Below, piece after piece: positions 41,519-50,175 of a stretch of 64,000 bases of DNA. The stretch covers positions 168,177 through 232,176 of the forward strand of contig JAHLLI010000007.1 of NCBI GenBank assembly GCA_020444245.1. Direction: 5' to 3'. The translations under genes were made by a program, and so were the position numbers. Under the pieces are notes generated by a model that saw only the letters and a program-made list of their open reading frames with translations, ran no database searches and was not told where the DNA came from. The stretch comes from Actinomycetales bacterium (GTDB taxonomy: Bacteria > Actinomycetota > Actinomycetes > Actinomycetales > Cellulomonadaceae). How positions within the stretch are numbered: position 1 is the first letter of the stretch; each line of letters starts with the position of its first letter.

Positions 41519-42591
41519 TGCTCACCAACCGCACCACCCTGACCCAGTTCCTCATCGAGGAGCGCCGGCGTCACGACGAGTCCAGCGGCGAGTTCAACTC
41601 CTTGATCCTGGACGTCGCGCTCGCGTGCAAGACGATCTCCCGGCTGGTCGCGCAGGGTGACCTCGCCGGCATGCTCGGCTACGCGGGGGCCGTCAACGTG
41701 CAGGGCGAGCAGCAGATCAAGCTCGACGTCCAGGCGAACTCGTGCTTCCTGCGGGCGACCGAGTGGGGCGGGCACGTCGCGGGCATGGTGTCCGAGGAGA
41801 TCGAGGACGCCTACCGGATCCCCGCGCAGTTCCCACGGGGCAAGTACCTGCTGGCCTTCGACCCGCTGGACGGCTCGTCGAACGTCGACGTCAACGTCAC
41901 GGTGGGCAGCATCTTCTCGATCACCCGGGCACGAGAGCCCGGGGTGGACGCCACGGCGGAGGACTTCCTCCAGCCCGGACGTGAGCAGGTGGCCGCCGGG
42001 TACGCGATCTACGGACCCTCGACGATGCTCGTGCTGTCGGTCGGCCGGGGCGTGCACGGGTTCACGCTCGAGCCGACCATCGGCGAGTTCTTCCTCACCC
42101 ACCCGGACATGCGCGTGGCCGAGCACACCAGCACGTTCGCCATCAACAGCTCCAACCACCGGTTCTGGGAGCCGGCGGTCCGGCGCTACGTCGACGAGTG
42201 CCTCGCCGGCACCACCGGGCCGCGAGGCCGGGACTTCAACATGCGATGGGTCGCCTCGCTCGTCGTGGAGGCCCACCGGATCCTGACGAGGGGTGGGGTG
42301 TTCCTCTACCCGCGCGACTCCAAGAAGGCCGGGGCCGCCGGACGGCTGCGCCTGCTGTACGAGGCCAGCCCGATCGCGTTCCTCATCGAGCAGGCGGGCG
42401 GGCGGGCCAGCACCGGTCGCCGGCCGCTGCTCGACGTCGAGCCGACCGACATCCACCAGCGGGTCGGTTTCGTGTTCGGTACCGCCGCCGAGGTCGAGCG
42501 CATCGAGCGCTACCACACCGAGGCCTACGAGGACGACGACCCCGACATCCCGATGTACGCCAAGCGCGGCCTGTTCCGCGCGGTGCGCTGA
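41515..42591 (+). CDS. fbp: class I fructose-1,6-bisphosphatase
   Basis: Dephosphorylates fructose 1,6-bisphosphate (CbbF role; may also act on sedoheptulose 1,7-bisphosphate). The 358-residue protein has class I signatures: EEIEDA metal site, [22 protein letters not shown], and the C-terminal [35 protein letters not shown]. Actinobacteria normally rely on the class II (GlpX) enzyme, so a class I enzyme here fits acquisition with the cluster. Starts at ATG 41515 overlapping tkt; 41518 is an alternative. Confidence 0.93.
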   Translation: MMLTNRTTLTQFLIEERRRHDESSGEFNSLILDVALACKTISRLVAQGDLAGMLGYAGAVNVQGEQQIKLDVQANSCFLRATEWGGHVAGMVSEEIEDAYRIPAQFPRGKYLLAFDPLDGSSNVDVNVTVGSIFSITRAREPGVDATAEDFLQPGREQVAAGYAIYGPSTMLVLSVGRGVHGFTLEPTIGEFFLTHPDMRVAEHTSTFAINSSNHRFWEPAVRRYVDECLAGTTGPRGRDFNMRWVASLVVEAHRILTRGGVFLYPRDSKKAGAAGRLRLLYEASPIAFLIEQAGGRASTGRRPLLDVEPTDIHQRVGFVFGTAAEVERIERYHTEAYEDDDPDIPMYAKRGLFRAVR

Positions 42592-42608
42592 GCCGAAGGA
42601 GACCGACC

Positions 42609-43493
42609 ATGTCCGCCAAGCATCCCGTCGTGGCCATCACCGGGTCCTCCGGTGCAGGCACCACCTCCGTCCGTCGCACCTTCGAGCAGATCTTCCGGCG
42701 CGAGGGCATGAATGCCGCGTACATCGAGGGCGACAGCTTCCATCGCTGGGACCGCCAGGAGATGAAGGACGCCCTCGCGCACGCGCTGGCCGGCGGAGAC
42801 CACACGCTGAGCCACTTCGGCCCGCAGGCCAACCTGTTCGCCGAGCTCGAGGGGCTGTTCCGCGAGTACGGCGAGACCGGCTCGGGCCGGTACCGCAAGT
42901 ACCTGCACGACCTCGACGAGGCCGCCCCCTACGACCAGGAGCCCGGCACGTTCACCCCGTGGGAGGACATCCCGGCGGGCACGGACCTCCTCTTCTACGA
43001 GGGCCTGCACGGCGCCGTCGTCACCGACACGGTCGACGTGGCCAAGCACGTGGACCTGGCGATCGGCGTCGTGCCGGTGATCAACCTGGAGTGGATCCAG
43101 AAGCTGAGCCGCGACCGGCTCCAGCGCGGGTACACGACCGAGGCCGTCACCGAGACGATCCTGCGCCGGATGCCCGACTACGTGAACTACCTCACGCCGC
43201 AGTTCTCCCGCACCCACGTGAACTTCCAGCGGGTCCCGGTGGTCGACACGTCGGACCCGTTCATCGCCCGCACCATCCCCACCGCAGACGAGTCGATGCT
43301 CGTGATCCGGTTCGCACAGCCGCGCGGCATCGACTTCCCGTACCTGCTGTCGATGCTGCACGACTCGTTCATGTCCCGCCCCAACACGATCGTGTGCCCG
43401 GGCGGGAAGATGGACCTGGCGATGCAGCTGATCTTCACGCCGATGCTCTGGCGCCTGCGGGACCGTCAGAGGCAGGCCCTGGAGGCCGTCTGA
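42609..43493 (+). CDS. prk: phosphoribulokinase (class I, proteobacterial type)
   Basis: ATP-dependent phosphorylation of ribulose 5-phosphate to RuBP, specific to the CBB cycle. 294 residues, the octameric class I length, with P-loop GSSGAGTTS (12-20), EGDSFHRWDR, FYEGLHGAVV, VVPVINLEWIQKLSRDR and TIPTADESM. The protein resembles recalled Rhodobacter PrkA closely. GAAGGAGACC precedes the ATG, 17 bp after fbp. Last gene of the operon; a strong hairpin follows at once. Confidence 0.95.
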   Translation: MSAKHPVVAITGSSGAGTTSVRRTFEQIFRREGMNAAYIEGDSFHRWDRQEMKDALAHALAGGDHTLSHFGPQANLFAELEGLFREYGETGSGRYRKYLHDLDEAAPYDQEPGTFTPWEDIPAGTDLLFYEGLHGAVVTDTVDVAKHVDLAIGVVPVINLEWIQKLSRDRLQRGYTTEAVTETILRRMPDYVNYLTPQFSRTHVNFQRVPVVDTSDPFIARTIPTADESMLVIRFAQPRGIDFPYLLSMLHDSFMSRPNTIVCPGGKMDLAMQLIFTPMLWRLRDRQRQALEAV

Positions 43494-43497
43494 CCGA

Positions 43498-44709
43498 TCA
43501 GACCGTGAGGGCGCCCCGCGCGGATGCCGGGGCGCCCTCACGGGACGCCCGCTCGCGCTCGAGGAACGCGACCAGCCGGGAGATCCCCGTGCGCAGTGCC
43601 TCAGGGCCGCTGGCCAGCGACAGCCGCACCCAGCCCGCCCCGCCGGCCCCGAACGCCTCACCCGGGGCGACCGCGACGTGCTCCTCGGCCAGCAGGCGTA
43701 CGGCGAGCACCTGCGCGTCGGGGAACAGCTCGGCCACGTCGACCATCAGGTAGAACGCACCGTCCGGCACGGAGCACCGCACACCGGCGGCGGTCAGCGC
43801 CGCCACCGACTCGTCCCTGCGGCGGCGGTAGGCGGCGACGGCCCGCGCGACGTGGTCCTGCGAGCCGCGGACCGCGGCGAGCCCGGCCCGCTGGCTGATC
43901 GACGACGGGCACGCGATGGTCGCCTCGGCGATCTGGGCGACGGTCTCGGCGAGCTCGGCCGTCGGCAGCACCGCGTAGCCGAGCCGCCAGCCCGTCATCG
44001 CGTGGGTCTTGGAGAACGAGAACACCGTCAGGACCCGCCCGTCGGTGTCGAAGCGGGCCGGGCTGACGTGCTCGGCGTCGAAGGTGATCGCCTCGTAGCA
44101 CTCGTCGGAGATCACCCACAGGTCGTGGGCCCTGGCCAGCTCCACGATGCCGGCGAGCAGCTCGGCCGGGTACACCGCACCGGTCGGGTTGTTCGGCGAG
44201 TTGACCAGGATGGCCTTCGTCGCGGGGGTCAGCGACGCCTCGATGTCGGCCAGCCGCGGGATGAACCCGTCCTCGGCGCGGGCCGGGTAGGTGCCGACCT
44301 CGGTACCGGCGACCATGGCCGCCATCCGCCAGTTCGGGAACTCGGGGTCGGGCAGCAACAGCTCGTCGCCCGGGCCCAGCAGCGCCTGGAGCAGCAGGGT
44401 GATCCCGTTCATCGCGCCGTGCGTGACCACGATGCTCTCCGGGTCCACCACCAGGCCGTTCGCGGCCGCCAGCTTGGCTGCCAGGGCGGCCCGCAGCTCC
44501 GCGGTGCCACCGGAGGCGGTGTATCCCGTGTGCCCCGAGCGCGCGTCGGCCGCGACGGCATCCAGGACGTGGGCGGGGGTCGGGGTGTCGGGTTCACCGA
44601 TCTCGAGGCGGATGGCCTCGGGGTCGGCCAGGGCGAGCTCCATGACGGCGCGGATCCCGCTGCGGGTCATGCGCAGCGCGGGAGAGGTCGAGATCGGCAC
44701 GTACTGCAC
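43498..44709 (-). CDS. fold-type I aminotransferase, class I/II
   Basis: 403-residue PLP aminotransferase: LEIGEPDTPTP near the N-terminus, YTASGGTAELRAA, NSPNNPTGAVYP, the ISDECYEAITF region, PLP lysine in FSFSKTHAMTGWRLGY, and the Arg for carboxylate in WVRLSLA. Substrate unknown; aspartate/aromatic transaminases look similar, and kynurenine transaminase activity is conceivable given kynU at the other end of the insertion. GTG at 44709. The 3' end contains a terminator hairpin for the convergent prk operon. Confidence 0.85.
   Translation of the reverse strand: MQYVPISTSPALRMTRSGIRAVMELALADPEAIRLEIGEPDTPTPAHVLDAVAADARSGHTGYTASGGTAELRAALAAKLAAANGLVVDPESIVVTHGAMNGITLLLQALLGPGDELLLPDPEFPNWRMAAMVAGTEVGTYPARAEDGFIPRLADIEASLTPATKAILVNSPNNPTGAVYPAELLAGIVELARAHDLWVISDECYEAITFDAEHVSPARFDTDGRVLTVFSFSKTHAMTGWRLGYAVLPTAELAETVAQIAEATIACPSSISQRAGLAAVRGSQDHVARAVAAYRRRRDESVAALTAAGVRCSVPDGAFYLMVDVAELFPDAQVLAVRLLAEEHVAVAPGEAFGAGGAGWVRLSLASGPEALRTGISRLVAFLERERASREGAPASARGALTV
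43503..43543. terminator. 15-bp hairpin between prk and the aminotransferase
   Basis: CCGTGAGGGCGCCCC / GGGGCGCCCTCACGG with an 11-nt loop, 10 bp after the prk stop. It lies within the last codons of the convergent aminotransferase gene, so it is both coding and a probable terminator. Confidence 0.8.
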
Positions 44710-44744
44710 AGTAACAATCGTCAGATGTCCGCCGTGTGTCCTGC

Positions 44745-45299
44745 CTACTCGCCTTCCGCGAGCTCGATCACGACGCCGTCCCAACCCTCCAAGAGACCTC
44801 TGAGCAGGCCGGTGAACCCGATCGGGTAGACCGTCTCGTCCTGCTCCTCGAGGCCGTCGAGATCCCACCAGCGCAGCTCGTCCATGAACTGGAGCTCGAC
44901 AGTGGTCCAGCCGCTGGTGTCGAGGCGGCCGGCGGGCCCGTCGAACCGGGCGAGGAAGAACTCCTCGTCCTGACGGACCGTCCGAGCCGCGAAGTCGAAC
45001 AGGGCCGTACGCCGGATCACCGGCCCGACGAGCGACGTCGGGTCGAGCTCGAGGCCGGTCTCCTCGAACACCTCCCGGACGGCCGCACGGCGCGGGTCCT
45101 CGCCCGCGTCGATCCCGCCGCCGATCGTGAACCACCAGTGCCGGTCGGGCTCGTCGACGTCGTGCCCACGTGCCATGAGCACACGTTGGGCCCGGTCGAG
45201 CACGATGACGCGGGCCGCCTGGCGGTACGGCACACCGTCCGCACCCAGCACCCAGTCGGGGCCGAGCTGGACGAGCCCGTCGCGCCAGGCCTCGGTCAC
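44745..45299 (-). CDS. NUDIX hydrolase
   Basis: 184 residues with a complete Nudix box [24 protein letters not shown]. Hydrolyses a nucleoside diphosphate-X compound, substrate unknown. GTG at 45299 overlaps the pdxS stop (GTGA). A Nudix gene close to pimA and pdxS is also found in mycobacteria, so it is probably native to this locus and not part of the insertion. Confidence 0.88.
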   Translation of the reverse strand: MTEAWRDGLVQLGPDWVLGADGVPYRQAARVIVLDRAQRVLMARGHDVDEPDRHWWFTIGGGIDAGEDPRRAAVREVFEETGLELDPTSLVGPVIRRTALFDFAARTVRQDEEFFLARFDGPAGRLDTSGWTTVELQFMDELRWWDLDGLEEQDETVYPIGFTGLLRGLLEGWDGVVIELAEGE

Positions 45300-46195
45300 C
45301 AGCCGCGCTCGGCCAGCCGGTGCGGCTCGGGGACGTCCTCGACGTTGATGCCGACCATCGCCTCGCCCAGACCGCGCGAGACCTCCGCGATCACGCTCGG
45401 GTCGTCGTAGAACGTCGTCGCCTTGACGATCGCGGCGGCGCGCTCGGCCGGGTTGCCGGACTTGAAGATGCCCGAGCCCACGAACACGCCCTCGGCGCCG
45501 AGCTGCATCATCATCGCGGCATCCGCAGGGGTCGCGATCCCACCGGCGGTGAACAGCACCACGGGGAGCTTGCCGGCCTGCGCGACCTCCTTGACCAGCT
45601 CGTACGGCGCCTGGAGCTCCTTGGCCGCGACGTACAGCTCGTCCTCGGGCAGCGAGGTCAGCCGCGTGATCTGGTCGCGGATCTGGCGCATGTGCGTGGT
45701 CGCGTTCGACACGTCGCCGGTGCCCGCCTCGCCCTTGGAGCGGATCATCGCCGCACCCTCGGTGATCCGGCGCAGCGCCTCGCCCAGGTTGGTGGCGCCG
45801 CAGACGAACGGCACCGTGAACGCCCACTTGTCGATGTGGTGGGAGTAGTCGGCCGGGGTGAGCACCTCGGACTCGTCCACGTAGTCCACACCGAGGCTCT
45901 GCAGCACCTGCGCCTCGACGAAGTGCCCGATCCGAGCCTTGGCCATGACCGGGATCGAGACGGCGGAGATGATCCCGTCGATGAGGTCCGGGTCGCTCAT
46001 CCGCGCCACGCCACCCTGCGCCCGGATGTCGGCAGGGACCCGCTCCAGCGCCATGACGGCCACGGCACCGGCGTCCTCCGCGATCTTCGCCTGCTCGGGC
46101 GTGACCACGTCCATGATGACGCCGCCCTTGAGCATCTCCGCCATGCCACGCTTGACCTTGGCGGTGCCGATCAGCTGGCCGTTGTCGTCGCTCAT
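45296..46195 (-). CDS. pdxS: pyridoxal 5'-phosphate synthase lyase subunit PdxS
   Basis: 299-residue TIM-barrel synthase making PLP from ribose 5-phosphate, glyceraldehyde 3-phosphate and ammonia. Conserved segments: [52 protein letters not shown] and [13 protein letters not shown]. Start ATG at 46195; the longer frame upstream is not conserved. Its glutaminase partner pdxT is 12.3 kb away, a separation that marks the inserted segment. Confidence 0.95.
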   Translation of the reverse strand: MSDDNGQLIGTAKVKRGMAEMLKGGVIMDVVTPEQAKIAEDAGAVAVMALERVPADIRAQGGVARMSDPDLIDGIISAVSIPVMAKARIGHFVEAQVLQSLGVDYVDESEVLTPADYSHHIDKWAFTVPFVCGATNLGEALRRITEGAAMIRSKGEAGTGDVSNATTHMRQIRDQITRLTSLPEDELYVAAKELQAPYELVKEVAQAGKLPVVLFTAGGIATPADAAMMMQLGAEGVFVGSGIFKSGNPAERAAAIVKATTFYDDPSVIAEVSRGLGEAMVGINVEDVPEPHRLAERGW

Positions 46196-46253
46196 GAGAC
46201 CTCGATGTACCGAAGAGTGATGGGGATCCCGGCGGCTTCGCCCGGGCGCGTCC

Positions 46254-46259
46254 ATCCTA
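46254..46259 (-). promoter_or_regulatory. candidate -10 element for pdxS
   Basis: TAGGAT on the minus strand, about 58 bp before the pdxS ATG and overlapping the end of the upstream gene. Confidence 0.3.
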
Positions 46260-46874
46260 CCGGTGGGGCAGCAGCGCCCCGGGCATCGCGTCGTCGATCT
46301 CGACGCTGACCGGGATCGGCGCGTGGCCGTGCAGCCGGAGCACCCGCACCACGACCTTGCGCCGCACCCGCCGGGTCTGCGCCACGGCCTCGTTGTGGAA
46401 CCGTCGCGCGAGCTGGACGCGGTACCAGGCCGCCGCGAGCGCGTCGAGCAGCTCGCCGCCGTAGGGCTCGGCCCGCAGTGCCGCGACCTCGTCGTCGTCC
46501 GCCAGCGCGGTGCGCACGGTGGCGGACAGCTCCGACTCGGCCAGATCCCGGTCGGGGTGCTCGCCGCCGCCTACCGGGACCTCGGGGTCCAGGCTCCCCA
46601 CCGGGAGCTCGTCGAGGGCGTCCGGGCCGGCCCCGGCCACCAGGGCGCGCCACGCGGCCTCCCCCACCAGCACCGAGCTCACCGGATCCAGCAGGCCGCT
46701 CGCGGCCAGCTCGGCGGCCACCGAGGCGCGCCGCACCAGCTGGTTGTCCAGCACCGCACGCGACGAGCCCACCTTGCGGTGCAGGCGGTCGAGCCGGCTC
46801 GCGACCACCCAGATCGACCAGATCGCCAGCAGCAGCGCCGCCGCGACCACGACCGTCACCTCTGACCAGGTCAT
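46257..46874 (-). CDS. LemA-like membrane protein, function unknown
   Basis: 205 residues: one N-terminal transmembrane helix (about 5-25) then a helical region [30 protein letters not shown] that resembles the start of LemA proteins. The rest is helical without catalytic motifs. ATG overlaps the pimA stop by 4 bp, so it is co-translated with the phospholipid mannoside genes. A TAGGAT hexamer near its 3' end could start pdxS transcription. Confidence 0.65.
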   Translation of the reverse strand: MTWSEVTVVVAAALLLAIWSIWVVASRLDRLHRKVGSSRAVLDNQLVRRASVAAELAASGLLDPVSSVLVGEAAWRALVAGAGPDALDELPVGSLDPEVPVGGGEHPDRDLAESELSATVRTALADDDEVAALRAEPYGGELLDALAAAWYRVQLARRFHNEAVAQTRRVRRKVVVRVLRLHGHAPIPVSVEIDDAMPGALLPHR

Positions 46875-48034
46875 CGCAACCCCACCCGGCGTGACGTCGG
46901 GTCCTCGGCCACCCGGGTCCCGGCACCGGCGATCACCATCTCGTAGACCGCCAGCACCTGTCCGGTCACCGCGGACCAGTCGAACCGACGCACCACCGCA
47001 GACGCGTGCGCCGTGTTGCGGGCCCGCAGGTCCGGGTCCCCCAGCACGCGCAGCAGCGTCGCCGCGAGGTCCGCCGAGTCGCCGACGCGGAACGTCTCGC
47101 CCGCGCGCCCGTCGTCCAGCACACGCCGGAACGCCCCCAGGTCGCTCGCCACCACGGCAGCTCCGGCGCTCATCGCCTCGACCAGCACGATGCCGAAGCT
47201 CTCCCCGCCGGTCTGCGGTGCGACGTAGACGTCGACCGAGGAGAGCAGGGACGCCTTCTCCTCGTCGCTGATCCCGCCCAGGAACTCCACCGAGCCCGCG
47301 TGCGGGCCGAGGGCGTCGCGCGCCTCCTGCGCACCGGTGTCACCGCGGCCCGCCACGAGGAACCGGGCTCCCGGGATCGCCTCGAGCACCGCCGGGATCG
47401 CGCCGGTCAGCACGGGCAGGCCCTTGCGCGGCTCGTCGAGCCGCCCAAGGAACGCGATCGTCGGCGCCTGCGGCGTGCCGGTCCACCGCGGGTCCGGCCG
47501 GGCGTCGGCGAAGGTGTCGACGTACACCCCGTTCGGGATCACGACGGCATCGCCGCCGAGGTGGTCGACGAGGGTGCGGCGGGCGTCCTCGGAGACCGCG
47601 ATCCGCGCGGCGATCTTCTCCAGGCTCGGTCGCACGATGGGGTGGGCCACCTGCAGCGCGCGGGAACGCAGCAGCGCGGTGTGGAAGGTGGCGACGATCG
47701 GGCCCGATGCGATCCACAGCGCGAGCATGCCCAGGCTCGGGGTCACCGGCTCGTGCAGGTGCAGGACGTCGAAGTCGCCCGCGGCGAGCCACCGCCGCAC
47801 CCGGCGGGCGCTGACCGGACCGAAGGTCATCCGCGCGACCGAGCCGTTGTACCGCACCGGCACCGCACGCCCCGCCGGGACCAGGTAGTCCGGGACCGGG
47901 GTGTCCTCGTCCGCGGGGGCGAGCACCGACACCTCGTGGCCGAGGCGCTGCAGCGCCTCCGCGAGGTCACGCACGTGGAACTGCACCCCGCCGGGCACGT
48001 CGAACGAGTACGGGCAGACGATGCCGATCCTCAT
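46871..48034 (-). CDS. pimA: phosphatidylinositol mannosyltransferase PimA-like (GT4)
   Basis: 387-residue GT-B glycosyltransferase that transfers mannose from GDP-mannose to phosphatidylinositol. N-terminal motif CPYSFDVPGGVQFHV, acceptor-side VATFHTALLRSRAL, and the GT4 donor motif APQTGGESFGIVLVEAMSAGA. ATG at 48034 overlaps the acyltransferase stop (ATGA). The run pgsA-acyltransferase-GT is the classical phosphatidylinositol mannoside operon. Confidence 0.9.
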   Translation of the reverse strand: MRIGIVCPYSFDVPGGVQFHVRDLAEALQRLGHEVSVLAPADEDTPVPDYLVPAGRAVPVRYNGSVARMTFGPVSARRVRRWLAAGDFDVLHLHEPVTPSLGMLALWIASGPIVATFHTALLRSRALQVAHPIVRPSLEKIAARIAVSEDARRTLVDHLGGDAVVIPNGVYVDTFADARPDPRWTGTPQAPTIAFLGRLDEPRKGLPVLTGAIPAVLEAIPGARFLVAGRGDTGAQEARDALGPHAGSVEFLGGISDEEKASLLSSVDVYVAPQTGGESFGIVLVEAMSAGAAVVASDLGAFRRVLDDGRAGETFRVGDSADLAATLLRVLGDPDLRARNTAHASAVVRRFDWSAVTGQVLAVYEMVIAGAGTRVAEDPTSRRVGLR

Positions 48035-48984
48035 CGCTCGCCTCCCGCCGCACCGGCCGCGGCCAGGCGGGCCGGGTCGAGGTCGCTGACGAAGACGCGC
48101 TGGAGCATGTGCCACTGCTCGGGGTGCTCGGCGATGTCCGCCGCGAGCACGTCGACCCAGGCCTGCGTGAGGGCGCGGACCCGGTCGGCCTTCGGTGTCC
48201 CCGGCGGCACCTCCACCCGCACGAACTCGATGCTCAGGCCCCAGCTCGACCCCGCGGCCCGCCGTCGCGGTCCGTCGATCCGCTCGTGGTGCAGGAGCGT
48301 CGCGAACAGCGCCGACCCGGTCGCGAGCGCGAGGGCCGCGGGTCCTGCCGCGACCCGGGCACGGTGCCCGCACAGGTCGACCTCGACGCCGCGCGACGTC
48401 AGGTCGCGGTCCGCCAGCAGCGGCATCAGGGCTCCTCCCGCCTTGGCGATACCCACCAGCTGGCGGAACACGCCGTGGCCGTCGTCCAGCGGAAGGATCC
48501 GCAGGCCGATGCCGGTGCGCAGGTCCACGAAGGCGTCGTACACCTCGGGCGGCTCGAGGCGCTCGGCCACGGTGGTCACCGGCGCCAGGTGGCGCGTGGC
48601 CCAGGCACCCGCCAGGTCCCAGTTGCCCTGGTGGCCGAGGGCGAGCACCACCGACCGGCCCGGCCCGAGCTCGGCGAGCACGCCCTCGGCGTTCACCGGC
48701 CGCAGCCGCGCGTCGACCTGCGCACCGGTGCGCCCCGGCAGCGTGAACGCCTCCGCGTAGTAGCGCAGGTACGCGCGCATGCCCGCGCGGCTCAGCGAAC
48801 GCAGCTCGCGTGGTGTGGCGTCCGGCCGCACCTTGGCCAGGTTCGACTCGAGCCGGCGCACCCCGGCGCCGTGGCGCAGCCACGCGATCTCGGCGACCGC
48901 GTTCGCGGCCCCGCGCACCAGGGGTTCGGGCAGCCGCGGCGCCCAGCGCACGGCGGCCAGCAGGCCGCGGGAGGCGAGGGTCAC
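48031..48984 (-). CDS. phosphatidylinositol mannoside acyltransferase (LpxL/HtrB family)
   Basis: 317 residues, membrane-associated acyltransferase that acylates the mannose of PIM (PatA role). The catalytic H-x4-D motif is in LGHQGNWDLAG and a downstream acidic motif in PLLADRDLTSRGVEVDLCG. GTG start overlaps the pgsA stop. Lies between pgsA and pimA as in other actinobacteria. Confidence 0.88.
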   Translation of the reverse strand: MTLASRGLLAAVRWAPRLPEPLVRGAANAVAEIAWLRHGAGVRRLESNLAKVRPDATPRELRSLSRAGMRAYLRYYAEAFTLPGRTGAQVDARLRPVNAEGVLAELGPGRSVVLALGHQGNWDLAGAWATRHLAPVTTVAERLEPPEVYDAFVDLRTGIGLRILPLDDGHGVFRQLVGIAKAGGALMPLLADRDLTSRGVEVDLCGHRARVAAGPAALALATGSALFATLLHHERIDGPRRRAAGSSWGLSIEFVRVEVPPGTPKADRVRALTQAWVDVLAADIAEHPEQWHMLQRVFVSDLDPARLAAAGAAGGER

Positions 48985-49613
48985 GGTGCGTCCTCCGGCT
49001 CCTGGGCGGCCGAGAGCCGCCGCACGACCGCCATCCGCTGCACCACGGTGACGGCGCTGGCCACCGCAAGCAGGCCCAGCAGTGCGACGCCGACCTCGTG
49101 GGGCACACCCCAGCTCAGCAGATAGCAGACGGCGATCGCGATGACCATGCGTTCGCCGCGTTCGGCGATGCCGACGTTCGCGTCGAACCCGAGCGACCCG
49201 GCCCGGGCCCGCGCGTACGAGACGACGAAGCCGAGTGCCAGGCAGGACAGCGCGGCGATCTCACCGTACGTGCCCAGGCGCCCGGCGACCTGCTGCTGGA
49301 AGTAGAACGCGAGACCGATGAAGATCGCGGCGTCGGTCAGGCGGTCCAGTGTCGAGTCGAGGAACGCGCCCCAGGGGCCGGATGTGCCCGCCTTGCGTGC
49401 GACCGCGCCGTCCAGCGCGTCGCCGAGGGTGAGCAGCGTGAGCACGATCGCCCCCGCCAGCAGGTGCCCGGTCGGTAGCAGCGTGAGCGCGGCGACGATC
49501 GCACCGAGGGTGAACACGACCGTCACCGCGTCCGCGCTCACCCCGGCGCGGACGAGCAGCCCGGCGAGCGGGTCGAAGATCCGCCCGACGATCCCGCGCA
49601 ACCGCGCGATCAC
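48981..49613 (-). CDS. pgsA: CDP-alcohol phosphatidyltransferase, probable phosphatidylinositol phosphate synthase
   Basis: 210 residues with about six membrane helices. CDP-alcohol motif D-x2-DG-x2-AR-x8-G-x3-D-x3-D is seen as GDALDGAVARKAGTSGPWGAFLDSTLDRLTD (only part quoted is diagnostic: DALDGAVAR and FLDSTLD). Builds the phosphatidylinositol phosphate backbone from CDP-diacylglycerol and inositol phosphate. GTG at 49613 overlaps the HIT gene stop. Confidence 0.88.
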   Translation of the reverse strand: MIARLRGIVGRIFDPLAGLLVRAGVSADAVTVVFTLGAIVAALTLLPTGHLLAGAIVLTLLTLGDALDGAVARKAGTSGPWGAFLDSTLDRLTDAAIFIGLAFYFQQQVAGRLGTYGEIAALSCLALGFVVSYARARAGSLGFDANVGIAERGERMVIAIAVCYLLSWGVPHEVGVALLGLLAVASAVTVVQRMAVVRRLSAAQEPEDAP

Positions 49614-50173
49614 GGCGCCGTGCCCGTGGGCCAGGCCGCGACCAGGCGGCTGCGGGTGTCGGCGAGCAGCTCGGGCAGCGCCTTGGTGCGCGCCACGATC
49701 GGCAGGAAGTTGGCGTCGCCGGACCACCGGGGCACCACGTGCTGATGCAGGTGCGCCGCGATCCCGGCGCCGGCCACCTGCCCCAGGTTCATGCCCAGGT
49801 TGAAGCCCTGCGGATCCATCGCCGCACGCAGCGCGACCAACGCCGCCCGGGTCATCGCGCTCAGCTCGTCGGCCTCGTCCGGCGTCAGCTCGAGCAGGCC
49901 CGACACGTGGCGGTATGGCACCACCATGAGGTGCCCGGAGTTGTACGGGTAGAGGTTGAGCAGGGCGAACGTCGTCACGCCCCGCGCGACGACCAGTCCG
50001 TCCGGGTCCGGACCGGCTGCGGCCCGGCAGAACGGGCACAGCTCCGCCCCGGGGCCGGTGGGCTTGTCCTGGCCCTGGATGTAGACCATCCGGTGCGGGG
50101 TCCACAGCCGCTCGTAGCCGTCGGGCACGCCCGCCAGGCCGTCGGTCGGCTCCACCCGCTCGTCGCGTGCCAC
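49610..50173 (-). CDS. HIT-family Ap4A phosphorylase-like protein
   Basis: 187 residues with the histidine triad HLHQHVVPRW and an upstream CPFC zinc-type pair, as in actinobacterial Ap4A phosphorylases located between thrS and pgsA. Cleaves diadenosine tetraphosphate, a by-product of aminoacyl-tRNA synthetases. GTG at 50173, 2 bp after the thrS stop. Confidence 0.9.
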   Translation of the reverse strand: MARDERVEPTDGLAGVPDGYERLWTPHRMVYIQGQDKPTGPGAELCPFCRAAAGPDPDGLVVARGVTTFALLNLYPYNSGHLMVVPYRHVSGLLELTPDEADELSAMTRAALVALRAAMDPQGFNLGMNLGQVAGAGIAAHLHQHVVPRWSGDANFLPIVARTKALPELLADTRSRLVAAWPTGTAP

Positions 50174-50175
50174 GG

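Noticed and set aside
34552..43493. carboxysome, CbbR, CbbQ/CbbO or RuBisCO small subunit genes in the CBB cluster
   Set aside because: Each reading frame between the named genes was considered and none matches; form II needs no small subunit.
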